Shown: piece after piece, positions 13,193-26,072 of the stretch | Position numbering within the stretch: the first letter of the stretch is position 1 | Layout of the letters: every line of letters starts with the position of its first letter | The notes under the pieces: model-generated | What the model saw: only the letters and a program-made list of their open reading frames with translations | Database searches by the model: none | What the model was told of the DNA's origin: nothing | Assembly: GCF_020184175.1 (NCBI RefSeq) | Contig: NC_065531.1 | Span: 65,364,806 to 65,428,805 of the forward strand | DNA: 64,000 nt | From: Aphis gossypii | Taxonomy: Eukaryota > Arthropoda > Insecta > Hemiptera > Aphididae | Direction of reading: 5' to 3' | Program-made: the position numbers and the translations under genes

Positions 13193-16100
13193 ATGAACAG
13201 CACATCAACAATATTTCGGCTACTATGGCCCAGGATATCGAAGAATTCGGCATCAGCGGTCGTCTGTTACCGGCGACCGTATGCTTCTTCAGCTACGGCA
13301 GTGCACAACAGCAACCAACAAAAACCCGATTGGAACCGTGCGGTGTCGGAAGCGGAAAAAATCGTTGGCTACCCAACGTCGTTTCTTAGCCTCAGATGGC
13401 TGCTGAGCGACGAGATTGCAAATGTTGCGTTACACCTACGCAAGTTGGTCGGTTCCAATCATCCACTGCTCAAAACCGCCAAGTAAGTGGATATAGTTAA
13501 AAGCAGAAATATTAAAATTAAATTAATTTTCACTTTACAGAGGCCTGTTGTATAATGGCAGGAATAACATGCAGGCTTGGGGTTTGATTGTGTTGTTAAT
13601 TTCCAAAGCTGCTGGTCATTTAAATGTTGATGAAATGGAAGAAGACAAAGCAGCTGGTGTTTTACATAGTCAAAGGGCATTAGCCGAAGTTACTGAAATG
13701 ATTCGTACCAGTCATTTAGTACACAACGGTTTGGTTAACATATACCCAGGTTTATATCCTGAACCTGTTATACTCAATGATATGGCTTTTGGAAATAAAA
13801 TTGCTTTACTCAGTGGGGATTATTTACTTAGTAACTCATGTGCAGAACTTGCCTCACTCAGGAATCAAGATGTAAGTAATATTTATACATCCACTTCAGA
13901 TTTAAACTTAATTACCTTAATGCTTGTATTTTTTTTTTTTTAAAGCTTGTTGAGTTAATCAGTAGTGCTTTACGAGATCTTTCTGAAGCCGAATTCGTTG
14001 GTAGAAGAGATTCTCAAAATAATCCTCTTCCTTCACCATTTGAACCACTTAATCGACAATTTAATTCAAAATTGCCTCTCAATCCTCTAGAACCATCAGA
14101 TTCTTTAGGAAATATGCCATTAACACCTGCTCTTCAAGACTGGACTAAACGTAATGTTCTATCAGCCGGTAGTTTATTGGGTAAATCATGTCAAGGTACA
14201 TTGGCTTTAGCTGGACATGGAATAGAGTTACAGAAACAAGGATTCTTATTTGGCAAACATCTTTCACTTGCTTGGCAGGTAAAGTATATACAATTAATTA
14301 TTATATAAGTTTTTCAATAAATATCAAATTTTATAAAAATTTCTCTAAGTATTTCTATGTTATCAAAATTCCAACTCTACTCTATCCCCTCCCCCCCAAA
14401 AAAAAATATGTATGAAAAATATCTTTTTTCAATCTTTATTATTTTATATAAACATATAAACACAAAATAATATACATTTATAATAAATATAGTTTGCAAA
14501 AATATAATAATAATAAATTACTTATCAATGATAGTGTTATCTGATGGTACAATCAAACTTACAATGTATTTTTATATTTTATTGTGCAAATGTTGCCTTG
14601 TATTCTTTTTCCTTCATAATATTAACTCAAAGAGTTGTGTGTAAGCGCCAATCTGAGAGTCAACAAAATAATACATGATATGATTTTTATTATATAATGT
14701 GTAAAATATTATAATGATTATTTTTAATGATTTCATAATATTTCCAACAATCTGAAATTATTTTTGATCCTTGAACTACACATATATTTTCAATTTTTCT
14801 TTTATTTTAGGTGACCATGATTACACACTAATATCTATCAAGATTTGTATAATATAAATTTTAGTTGTATTCATTACTAAATTATCTAATGTATTATAAC
14901 ATAAATCTTGTTAACTAAAATTATCTCTCAATTTTTAATTAAATAAATAATGAGTTAGAAATAAGTTTGATTTTATTAATTAAATTTTAAATAATAATTA
15001 TATATTTAATAACTAACCTAATGATCAGATACCTATCAAGACATTTTTACTACATTTTTAATTTTAAAAAATAGATAATATTATATTTATATTTGATATA
15101 TTTATTATTTATTATAGTAAAATTGGTACTATGCTTTTACTGCAATTCACTTGTAATATTACAGTAGTTAAAAACTAAATTAGTATTTTATGATTTAGTA
15201 CCTAATAATAATAACATACTATTATTCATTACAGTTATTATAAATTTCAAATTCTTTTACATTTTATTTTACTGCTAAGTTTGATCATCTACCTGTCATA
15301 AATTGAAAAATTACAATAAAATATAATAATATGTAACAATTGATGCTATTAACTATCATTATAATATCTTGTTAATTTGTATAGTAATAATAACATGTAT
15401 ATTATACTTTTAGGCATACCTAGATTTAGAGCCGTTTATGCCTGGTTCACCATACTCCTTGGGCATCTCTTTTAATTTAACTTCAGCGCCAGTTATGTTC
15501 CACCTTGAACACGACCCATCGTTATTTGAAGAAATCGACAAGGGTGTAAATTCTGTTCAAGATGTTGATTATGCAAAAGTATGTTTTAAATTTATTATTT
15601 TAATGCTAACGTATATTATAATTTTTTACTATATAAATATTTTAAACATTTTATATAAATTTGAAACTAGGAAATTTAATATTTATTTAGTGCAGTGGTT
15701 TTCAACCGGTGTGCTGCAAAAAATCTAATAATAATATTTACCAATATTATTATCGATATTCAGTGATATTATATATCATGGATAGGTATGCCGCAAAAAT
15801 GTTGTAGGAGATGAAATGTGACACATTGTTAAAAATGTTAAAAATCACTGATTTAGTAGATCATTCTTAGTTTAAGAATAGTAAAAGAATAATTAATAGT
15901 TATGCATGTGTATGAGCATAATTTAACAGACTTTAAGGTCTATAACAATTTCATTTTTTTATTTTAACAACTTCACAAAATCCTTATACATTCATTTTTA
16001 TTAAATTTAAAAAAATTGTATGTGTTAAATATATTATAAATTATTGTGATGAATGTTGTCTAACATATGTATGTTATGTTTTGTTTTAGATACATAGTAT

Positions 16101-16245
16101 TGTGATGAAAGGACCTGGAATAGATTATACCAAACAATTGCAAAAAGAACATTCTCGGAAAGCCATGGAAGTGTTGGAAGTTTTTGAAGAGAGTGATGCG
16201 AGAACAGCACTATCGAACATAATTGTAGCGATGGGAGGCGAATGA
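13193..16245 (+). CDS. PDSS2: PDSS2, polyprenyl diphosphate synthase subunit 2 (right copy, complete)
   Basis: Five exons: 13193-13482, 13541-13871, 13946-14278, 15414-15578 and 16090-16245 (stop TGA). All are in continuous frame, giving 424 residues against about 399 for the human protein. It acts with PDSS1 in mitochondria to build the side chain of ubiquinone. Exon 1 gives an arginine/serine-rich presequence, then SEAEKIVGYPTSF and LSLRWLLSDE, diagnostic of PDSS2. Later landmarks are MQAWGLIVLLISKAAGH, IRTSHLVHNGLVNIYP, GNKIALLSGDYLLSNS, LGKSCQGTLALAGHG, LTSAPVMFHLE and DARTALSNIIVAMGGE. As usual for this subunit, the aspartate-rich DDxxD motifs of prenyl synthases are absent (the second site reads GDYLL). 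The ATG was chosen because it begins the only open frame leading into the presequence and has a favourable context (GTCATGA). Introns are short except intron 3 (1.1 kb), and intron 4 carries a small hAT-type MITE. Confidence 0.95.
15693..15850. mobile_element. hAT-type MITE in PDSS2 intron 4
   Basis: 158 bases beginning CAGTGGTTTTCAACC and ending with the inverted counterpart GTTAAAAATCACTG. This terminal motif is typical of hAT elements of the CAGTGGTTCTCAACC kind. It is flanked by an 8-base target duplication with one mismatch: ATTTAGTG (15685-15692) and ATTTAGTA (15851-15858). It has no coding capacity. It sits between exons 4 and 5 of the right PDSS2 copy and is absent from the left copy's intron. 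Confidence 0.75.
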
Positions 16246-19200
16246 AGTATTGTGTTTTATATTTATTGTTATTTTTTTTTCTATATATTTTAGAAAATTA
16301 TTTAATGTTGAACATTGCTGTTGTTGTAACGTACAGGGTATTTATTCTGATTAATTTAGTCGAAAGTCTGGAGCTATGTAATATCATAGTATCAAGCTTC
16401 TTTGTATTTTTATTTAGCTTATAAATAAATTGTATTGAATTGTTGATTGTTATTTAGAAAAGCTTATTTTATTGTTATCTGTGAATGAAAATTGTGCAAT
16501 CATTGTATAATATTTTGTAACATTAAAAATATATGATAATATATTTTATATATAATAATATACAATATAATTTTTAGTAAAGAATTTAAAGCAATAAATT
16601 ATTATAAGAAAAACATGTATACCTACCATTAAATTGTTTTTATTCCTACAACTGTTAAAATATATACAACATATAAAATAATAAAAATGGATGACATGCT
16701 GGTTAATAAATAAATAAAATAATATTGAAATAAAAGTTCCTCATTTTATTTTTGGTAATTTATGAAACTAGTATTATGCCTATTGATATTATCTATTAAT
16801 TAGTTTATTTGATTAGTACTTAATGCTACAGAGATATTTAAAATATTTAAATTAAATGTATTTTTATTTTATTTTAAGCTTCAAGTCCCAAAGAGTAATA
16901 TTTTTTTATTTGCAACAAAATAACTAAAATTGTTATTGTTAGTTTAATTATCCAATTTTGTCAAGATTTGAACTTTAAATATCATGAAAAAATGTTTATT
17001 TAGCCTTTGTTATTACAATAAAAAATTGTGTACATTTTTTATAATCCAAAAATTAATTTTTAAATTATTGCAGTTAATTGAAATATTGAAATTAGTATTT
17101 TGAATATTAAATTATATACGTAAAATAATAATTTATGTAACAATGAAAATTACAATCTCAAAATACTAACTACGAAAAAAATAGATGAGTTCCTTCCAGA
17201 AACTATTCTCGAAGTTGAATGATTTTTTTATATATTGACATAGTATCCAGTTCTGGGGCAAAACAAAATATTATTTAATCCAAACTATTATGATAAAAAA
17301 CAAGGTTTCAAATGTTGGTTAGGTACAATAAATGTAACCAGCGTTTAAAATTGAAATTTTATAATATTATTGTGTACTTATAACTGGTATTTGGTACGTC
17401 GTGTTCTCACTTCCAAATTTAATTGTTATCAGTGACTAATAATTGTATCATTAAACGTTGGATAAAAACATAAAACAAAATCACTGTGTTAAATGTTAAT
17501 ACACCGAATAATATATTTAATTAAACGAATTTTTTTTTTTTTTTTGTCAATTGTGTGGACGAGTGGACCACAGACGATGACCGATAATCGACAAGTAACA
17601 ATAATAGTTTACAAGACTACAACCGTGAACCGAGTCATCACAGTTTCCATTTTAAAAAGCTATAGGTACTTCACATGAAATTATATTATAAATTTCTTAT
17701 TATGTAATAATTATATACATCTACGACCGACTCGTGGTTCTTTTTTTCTGACCGTTCCGCGCTCAGCCCCTCTAGTAGTATTAGTGGTAAATTCGTTGAT
17801 TTGTCATAAAATAATTATAAATCAGTCAATATTATTCAATAATAATTGTTATTTTTGTTTCCATATTTAATTTTGTTGATTTAATTGATATTTTTTTAAT
17901 GATTGTTTTTTACGTATAAATGTATAATTCAAACTTTAATCATTGATAGCCAATAAACAACATAAACCACTTTATATTATAAGTATGCCGTATGACTTTA
18001 TAATGATATTATACAACTTTGAACTTTAAGTTTTAACAAAATTGTATAAAAATTAAAATCAACTTAACTTGTCACGTTTAATGATAAATAAAGCAGTAAT
18101 AAAATTACAATTATTGTACTTAAATAATATTATAGGTATATTTATATAATTATATGTATTAGAAACATAAATCATACTTAATATATTTTCCTTGTTAAGC
18201 TTTAAGGTACCTCAGCATGTAACTAGAACAACACTGCTCCTTTTTATTATTCCTCACTCTACCATCAACTACATGAAGAATAATAAACCAATTAAGCGGT
18301 TAACGTCTCGTGAAAATGCAGATCCCTATTATTTCTAGGGTCTTTTTTTTTTTTGAAATGTAATAGTTATAATTACTTGTATGTAACCAGTACGCAGTAC
18401 CGACACAGGCAACGATATCGCCTCGACCGCATTAACAGCTATATGAATGTCAGCGCCTGTGGTTAAACTAAACCGTCGAAAATCAACGTTTCAGAGTCTG
18501 ACGAGTGACGGTACACGACTCTGGCAGCTACACGATGCTGACAGGACGTCATGGTGAAATCTACGGACAGTGTAATATAATATTTTTATATCAGAACCGT
18601 GATACATGGCAGAGCCGTCCGCTGACTATTTTACGTCGAGCAAAAATTCTGCCGGATGAGTCGCTACTCAGACTTCCGGTTACATTAGCGGCTTAGCATC
18701 ATATTATTTTCGTTTGCCCCGTGTGCATCGATCTCCGCTGCCCGTCGCCAAAGTCACAATTTGCATCGCACCCTAGCTAATCTTTCATTTTAAAAATTAA
18801 AAAATTTAGTTTTTTTTCTTATTTGTTTCTCTTAATCGTATTACTTAAGCGAAATAAAGGTGTATCAATTATATAGGTACGGTAAAAGCTAAAATAATAA
18901 TAATATTATAATAGCATCTTACACATTTCGAGACCTCAATTATTATATTAGGTATATAATCAGTGCCATAACTAAAGGTTGGCGACATTGGCGCTTAGTG
19001 CAGTAATGTAAAAGGCGCATTTGAATTAAATAAAATTTTGTAACTTGGTTTTAAAATTCGATTATTTAAAAAATATGGCAGTATTTTTATTAACACGTAA
19101 AAATGTAATATTATTATATTTATTTAAAAATTATATAAATTAATATATCAAAAATAAGCGCCAAAATAAAATTCGACAAGGGCGCCACGGAGAGTAATTA

Positions 19201-20000
19201 CGGCACTGGGTATATTATAATATATAATTATTATAACACACCTATGGGCTATGACGATAATATACAATAATACCGTATTCTGTATCAATTTATTTTATTT
19301 ACCCATTATATTTACTGTATTTGCTGAAATCTACATAGGTACTTTAAAATACAACCTAAGTGTATGTTATCATTTTTTTGTCTAAAGGAACCTGTAATAT
19401 TTAGAGCTTAAAAATATGCTTACATTTTACACACAGAATGATAATATACGTATAATATAATATTACGTTAGTTCGATAACTAATTCTAAATAATGACTGT
19501 TTATGTAAAGCACAATTGTGTTCGAATAGCAGTCGATTTCTTTCGACTTCCAGTACATTCAGCTGTGAACGTGAACCTGAAAATAATAAAAGTACCTATT
19601 ATAAAATACAACTATAAGTTACGTGCTTTACCTTTACGACGTGTAATCCTCGGGAAACTGACAAGTTTCTATAGACCGGAAATTAAAATCATGATTCATG
19701 GCTAAAAACGATATATGTACATTACCTACTCGTTTGTCTGGAATTGCATTGCACCGCAACGGTACACACCTTAACACAGTGCACATATATAAACGTACTC
19801 GTAGTCACTTATAAGTTAAGTACCTATAACGTAACGAAAACTAGTTGTATAGATTCATAATTAAACGACATGCGTCGGACGACGGTGACAAATTTCACAA
19901 CACTGATGAAAGGAAAAATGAAAATATGGCAGTTACCGTCCGGCGTCCACCACAATTAATATAAAGCTGATGGAGGCGGTCGAGTATAAAATCATAATAT
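16246..20000. other. 3' flank of PDSS2 and intergenic DNA
   Basis: AT-rich sequence holding probable PDSS2 3' UTR and polyadenylation signals (AATAAA-type hexamers shortly after the stop, e.g. TATAAATAAATTG near 16.42 kb). A GC-richer block at about 18.38-18.72 kb has no gene I can name. A separate MITE is listed at 18961-19208. No supported coding exon. Confidence 0.5.
18961..19208. mobile_element. Short inverted-repeat element (hAT-like MITE)
   Basis: 248 bases starting CAGTGCCATAACT and ending AGTAATTACGGCACTG, an imperfect terminal inverted repeat. Flanking octamers GGTATATA (18951-18958) and GGTATATT (19209-19216) look like an 8-base target duplication with one mismatch, if two bases (AT) before CAG belong to the element. 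Internal sequence repeats the words GGCGAC, GGCGC and GCGCC near both ends. It has no coding capacity. Confidence 0.65.
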
Positions 20001-20196
20001 TAATTAATAACCATTATTTTATACCACATTTGAAACGACAGAATTTCTACCACAGTTGAATCGGTCGACTTTATACCGCGACTGCGTCGGCATGGTAACG
20101 GTAAATAAGAGATTCGCGATATTATTTTCCGTCGATCTGCAATACATTTATTTATAAAAAAATTTTAGCCGTTGATCCACGTCTAACCTTATCCAT

Positions 20197-20394
20197 TCAG
20201 TATTCAATTTCAATCAAACGATATCGCTGCATCACCGTGAATGCAACGTTATTTAATAATATTTGTACACTTGTGACGACGAGATAGGTACTAGTGAAAA
20301 TAATCTTGTGTATTTGCGAGATTCTCATCATTTTGAGTTCGATGAAACGCGTCGTCTCCGAGAATATTATTCGCCGGAGACCAATAATTATCAA
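20197..20394 (+). promoter_or_regulatory. Possible first exon with initiator and splice donor
   Basis: A GC-richer patch contains ATTCAGT, an arthropod-like initiator near 20200, and ends at a strong donor (AAG|GTAAGA at 20395). A short open frame from the ATG at about 20341 runs MKRVVSENIIRRRPIIIK to the donor. It could be a 5' UTR exon of a downstream plus-strand gene such as the centrosomin-like one, but I found no matching next exon. Low certainty. Confidence 0.25.
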
Positions 20395-20480
20395 GGTAAG
20401 ACATCTAATAAAAATTAAGTCTAAAATAACTTATAACCACTGCAGTCACATTTTATTATTCACTGCACTACTGTTTATAT

Positions 20481-21275
20481 CAGACGTACTCGACCCGCGG
20501 GCTGAGTGCCACACCCTGCCTGTGAAAGTATATATTATTTCGTCCGGTATATCTACATTAAACTTTCGTTTTTTTTTTAATATTTTTATTTTTAATTTTA
20601 TAATATTAATTTTTTACTAGCAAAACATGTTATACTAATTTTCCATCTTCACTTTAAAATAAATACTTTGCCGATAATATTTTATAATGATATAAAACGT
20701 GTAAAGAGTACCTATCGTCATATATTGTGTCCGTACATCCTGTCTTTGTCTTACTAACTCATATCATACCAAAATATATGTTTTAAAAAGTATTCTGTAG
20801 ATACAATACTACAATAGCCAATAAAGCACTAGAGTATAGGATTTTAAACTTTTGTAAAATCCCGCCGGTAAATATTTTAAGAAATTGTGGACCTCTTATT
20901 AATTTTTTTACGAAATATTTTATGTTATCATTATCAATGTAATAATAATTTATATTATACTACAAATCACATAACTAGGTAGTAGGTAGGTGCACAAAAA
21001 AATATATATTTATAAATATTCTTATTTCACTTAATTGTTCATAAAAATATAATATTCAATTTTTATTTACTTAATGTGTTGCATTTGAGACATAAGTTAG
21101 AATGAGTAGAACTCTGGATAATTTTTTCAAACATACAATCTAAAATTTCCTAACGATTTTTAATAAATTATGTTTTTAAACTACTATTTGTAGACATTTC
21201 TATAATAAGGCCGCCTTTTTCCAATAATGTCAGTCCGCCGCGGACCCCCGACAGGAGTTAGTTTAGGAACCACTG
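20481..21275. mobile_element. Possible degraded hAT element or two solo ends
   Basis: The left edge reads CAGACGTACTCGACCCGCGG, and the right edge, read on the minus strand, is CAGTGGTTCCTAAACTAACT. Both are GC-rich islands in AT-rich DNA and resemble hAT-like termini. The two ends match each other poorly, and I see no convincing target duplication, so they may belong to different insertions. Confidence 0.3.
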
Positions 21276-24200
21276 CGGCACTGCAATAGGGAATATGATG
21301 TAGGTATACAACATAATTTATTACTAGACTATTATAAAACATTATATTATTTAAAATAGTATTAGCTTTTATAAGTATGTTAATTAAATTATTAATATAT
21401 GTACATAAACAAATACAGTATAGCCAATAACTAATAAGTTACTCGTTCATAAATTATGCAGTATATACTATTATATTATGTATGTACAGACTGTACAATA
21501 CTACAATGTACATAAATATATAATATCATGAGTTTATATTATGAATACCTAACCATTATACAGTCTTGAGTCCTGACCTAAAGGGTCGAATAACACAGGA
21601 ACTATAATGTGTTAAGTTGAAAGTTCATAAGTAATAATTACTTTAAATCTGAATAAATACCAACTAAAATGTAAGTACCTATTATATATTTGTCTATAGG
21701 GACAATGACCAATCTACGACTAAACAAGATACTCACAAAGGTGAAAGACTTAATAAGTATTGTGTGCCTTCAACTTAATATATCTGACTGTATAGCATAA
21801 TGCATAAACATCAGATAGAATTGTCATGATACCGTAAAAATTGGGAAATTTACTTAGTAAAAAGTAAAAAATTAATAGACGCCTGCATATGTACACATAT
21901 TGCAGTACCTAATATGTTTTATTCATAATTTTATACTTTATTAGTATTTATAGTTTATTTTTGAACTAGGTAATATCTAATTGTTTACCAATCGTTGAAT
22001 TGTACCTATAATTTTTTTGCATTCATTGCGAATCTTTGTGACTGACAACTCAAAATTCAAATGGTCACATGTACTCAAGTAGATAAAATTCTTGTTATTT
22101 ACGAAAGAGAACCTTACAGAATAGATAGTTATCATAACAAATTATCAAAGGTCAACTATAGGCACCTAGCTATAGTTATTAAGTAGTATATTATAGAATA
22201 TTATAAGGTAAAATGGAGACATATTTCGGACTCCTGAACCTTTAGGCTAATGCATTTTGTATTTAATTAATTGATAACTTTAATTGTTGAAATAATTTGA
22301 ATTACCTAATTAATAAACCACTGCATATAAAGAACGATCCTAAACAAAGATAGTAGTGAATCATGTACCTCCTCACTCTCTTTCACTAAGGGTATCTTAA
22401 AATGTATTTATATTACTATTAGTAATTTATTTTTCTGAGCAATAAGACATAATATTTTGAGCATTGCTATTGTTACGTGAATGACCTTTTGACGCATATA
22501 ATTTTATTTAACTATTGTCATAAAGATAATTATTTAATTATTTAATTTAAATTACTAAAGCAAAACATGATATTCCAAGTTCGACTAAAATCGTGGTCAT
22601 TCGCAGAAAATAAACAAATAATTTGAATTTTGAATTTTGAGTTATTTAAAATAAAAATCCTTTTGAATCTTAGATAATACGTAGGTATTTATATCATGAA
22701 AATTATGTGCTATTAATTGTTCACATCGCCGTACTAAAACTATTATTTACTACTGTTATAACTTATAATACGAGATACCAAAATAGTGACCAACCAAATA
22801 TTGCATCTCAATGAACAAACTCCGATTTTTTTATTAGTTATCTATACAGTATACACATTACACTTATATAAAAAATAAAAACATCTATACCTACCTATAG
22901 TATAGTAATTTGATAGTATTACATTTATAAATTTAATATATTGTATTTAAATTTTAAATGATTTTATTTTTAATTTTTCTCTTTTTTTTAAAAAAATATC
23001 CTTACGGGCTTCAACTATTTTTATCATTATTATTTTTTTAAATTAGCTAGGTATTGTAATCTTTAACCCACAAGGTATAATCATGTATTACAGTAAATTT
23101 CACACTAGTACACAATAAAGTTATTATATTATTATTATTATTATTTATCTATGTTTATAAACAATTGATAACGTAACTAAGTAACCTACGTTGTTTATTG
23201 TACACTACTCCATTTTATTTATTTAATAAACTTACGGAATTTGAAAAACGTAAATAAAACTTTAAGTTTAACACTTTCAAAGGGATAAAATCATTTGTTT
23301 ATGATATTGACTTTTCTGCAGTTAATCTTTCGAAATCAGGTATAGTATGAATATTTCATACGCTACTTACCACTTATTTATTATATTTTAAGTACTATAA
23401 AATATAAAACTATATTTTTGTAATCAACGCCCAACGGTTTAAAAAAAACGGCACACCCGCATTTATAGTTGTCTGTCTTATAAATACGTAAACCACCAGC
23501 ACAACATGTCAAATTTACATTCAGTAGTTCATGTTGAGTTTCATTAAATTTAATATTATACTGAATTGAATTGACCTATTATAGTATTATCAAACTTAAA
23601 AAGGTTAAGTTGTTTCAATATTTTTTCCGATGATTTAATTTTGAAGCGAATAACAACCTTAAAGTCTGATAATTGATCATTACCTATTATTTACTAATAT
23701 GAAAAATAACAAAACTAAACATGAATTGTTGGACGTATTGAGTATTCGGTATGTTAGTAATATACTAATAGTATATAATAATATGTTTCACGCATTTTAA
23801 CGCTCTAACACTCTTGAAGAGCCCTTAAGTTTATTGTCATTATAATTCGTACATATTGTATTATTTATCTGATATCTATACATTTTGCATTATGTTCACT
23901 ACCTACGCAACCAATCTGTACATAAACCACATCAAATACAATTTGAATTATGAGTACTTAGCTATAACCTATACGGCAATAGGTGTACTGTAACTGTATA
24001 CATTATACAACATATAATACCTATGATGTGATATTATGTCTCAATTAGGTATGTACTATGTCTAATTCAACTTGTCATATTATATTACATGTAACAATGA
24101 TATTTAAGTGTTTAAACTTGTAACTTTGTATTCTCTAAAAGAAAATTAGGATAAGATTAGAAGACCACTTCAAATTGTCATATTATATTATTACATATTA

Positions 24201-24600
24201 TATTTTCGTAAGAAACTGAATGAATTGAAATTTGAAAACACTTACAAGTTACTTTTGTCTTTTTATAGACATTTTAATAATTTTATTAAAAACTTTGAGA
24301 TAGATGAACATATTGAAAAATGACGTAAATGCGAGTTATATAGAAAATTTCTCTCTATTAAAAAAAAAAAAAAAAATCAAAAAGTCGGTTTTACAGAACA
24401 GAATCATTAATCCCATACGTCGTAGTGTATTTTAATAACGATAAATAATAACTATTAACTGATGACAATATTATTATTATCGATATAAAATATACTGTAA
24501 TTATTATTATTATTATTTTAGATATAATATCAATAATATCAATGAACTCAGTATTTATGTTTTGGCTAGCTTTTTTAGATTATTAATTATTATTATTCCA
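21276..24600. other. AT-rich intergenic DNA
   Basis: About 3.3 kb of AT-rich sequence without a supportable exon, RNA gene or complete element on either strand. An A-run is present near 24361-24376. Confidence 0.5.
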
Positions 24601-26072
24601 CCTTCATCGTGTGCAAAGCGTAATGGTAATAAAATGCCGGGATCAACGACACCGCGGCGTTAATTTTCATCCTAGTCGACTGTTTTCTTTTCCGTTTCGT
24701 CAGAACGGGTGCGGCTGCGGATCACGGTCTGGGGACCGAAACTTACAGAGAGGGATATGTGGGTCGGGGATGGGTGGTAGAAGTCGTAGGCGATTCATGT
24801 TTTTCTTTTTACGCACGCGCATATTATAGTTCAAATAATTATAATTATTATTATCAATACGCGCCAGCGCAGCACCGTCGGCGCTACACTACCGCTTTAC
24901 TCGGCGGTACGGGACGATACGATCACACCACACACGTGCCTCTTATATAGTACTATACGGCGGTCGGTGATGCTGCCGCCGCCACTATATTATTATTATT
25001 ATTTTCATCATCGCTATACAACAGTCCAAACGTTGTGCATTTTAAATCGTTAGTTTTACACGCACGCCTTTAACGTGCGTGCGCGTGTTGCTATCGCCGT
25101 GTTACTATTATATTATGATACTTGACATTTAAAAAATATAAAAGACACCATAATTTCGCGATTACAGCGATGTCCGCTCGCCGAACAAAAAATAATAATT
25201 TAGTCGATAATATTAGGCTTCACAAGTACTTTTTTTTTATACGCTGCAGTGAACGATGAGTGCGCGGGACGACTACGATATCGTAAAATAATATTATGCA
25301 TTTTTGGTAACATTATCATTTATTACCTACTAATGAATTATATTGACATTATGATTAATGTTGTAAAATCGTGTTTTGTTGATTTTATCGTAATCGCCGC
25401 TCGCCATATCGCCCGCATCGCGTTTATCGTTTTGACTCCGCCCGCGCAGAGCAAAGTCCTATACGCTGATCTCACTTTTCGATTGTCGTCGTCATTATGC
25501 GTGTCCTATAGTTATCGGTAATAAACTAAATGCACATTTCAACTACCTATTTCTGTCGTCGACTACTGCCACTGCCACCGCGCGAGCAGACTACGAAAAT
25601 AAACGAGTCCGAGAGTCGACTGCTCCCGGGCACACGTCGGCTCATCGTCGTCGTAGGCACTAATAATAAACGTAGGTCGGACTCAAACGCGGACGGGCGA
25701 GTTTTTATTACTTTTCATTGCCGCTGCTTCTGCTAATAATATTATTATAAATTAATAATTATGTTTTTCATTCTGTATGTTGTGCGTAGGTAGTACAGTT
25801 TTATACCGAGTGTTTTTTTTTTTTGGTTCTTTTCCATTATCGTCTCCGTTTCCGCTCGACGCTATCGGTCTAACTGCAATACGTGATTTAATTGTACAAC
25901 ATACGCCGTACATTACGAAATCGAACTGATAATATACCTATCTATGTTATAGTTACGACTATACGTCCATAATCCGATTTTATTTTCGATTTGTTTTGGT
26001 ATTGTCTTACATAATAGTGTTATATTTAATCGTAATTAATAATTATTAGCTGATAACACGCGTGGTCGTGAA
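24601..26072 (+). promoter_or_regulatory. GC-richer promoter/5' UTR zone of the centrosomin-like gene
   Basis: GC and CpG content rise sharply compared with the flanks, with words such as CGGCGCTACAC, GCGCGGGACGAC and CTCGCCATATCGCCCGC, interrupted by ATT repeats. Open frames here are short and overlap in several frames, as expected of GC-rich non-coding DNA. The position immediately upstream of a GC-rich coding gene suggests promoter and untranslated exons. The exact start site cannot be read from sequence alone. Confidence 0.4.
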
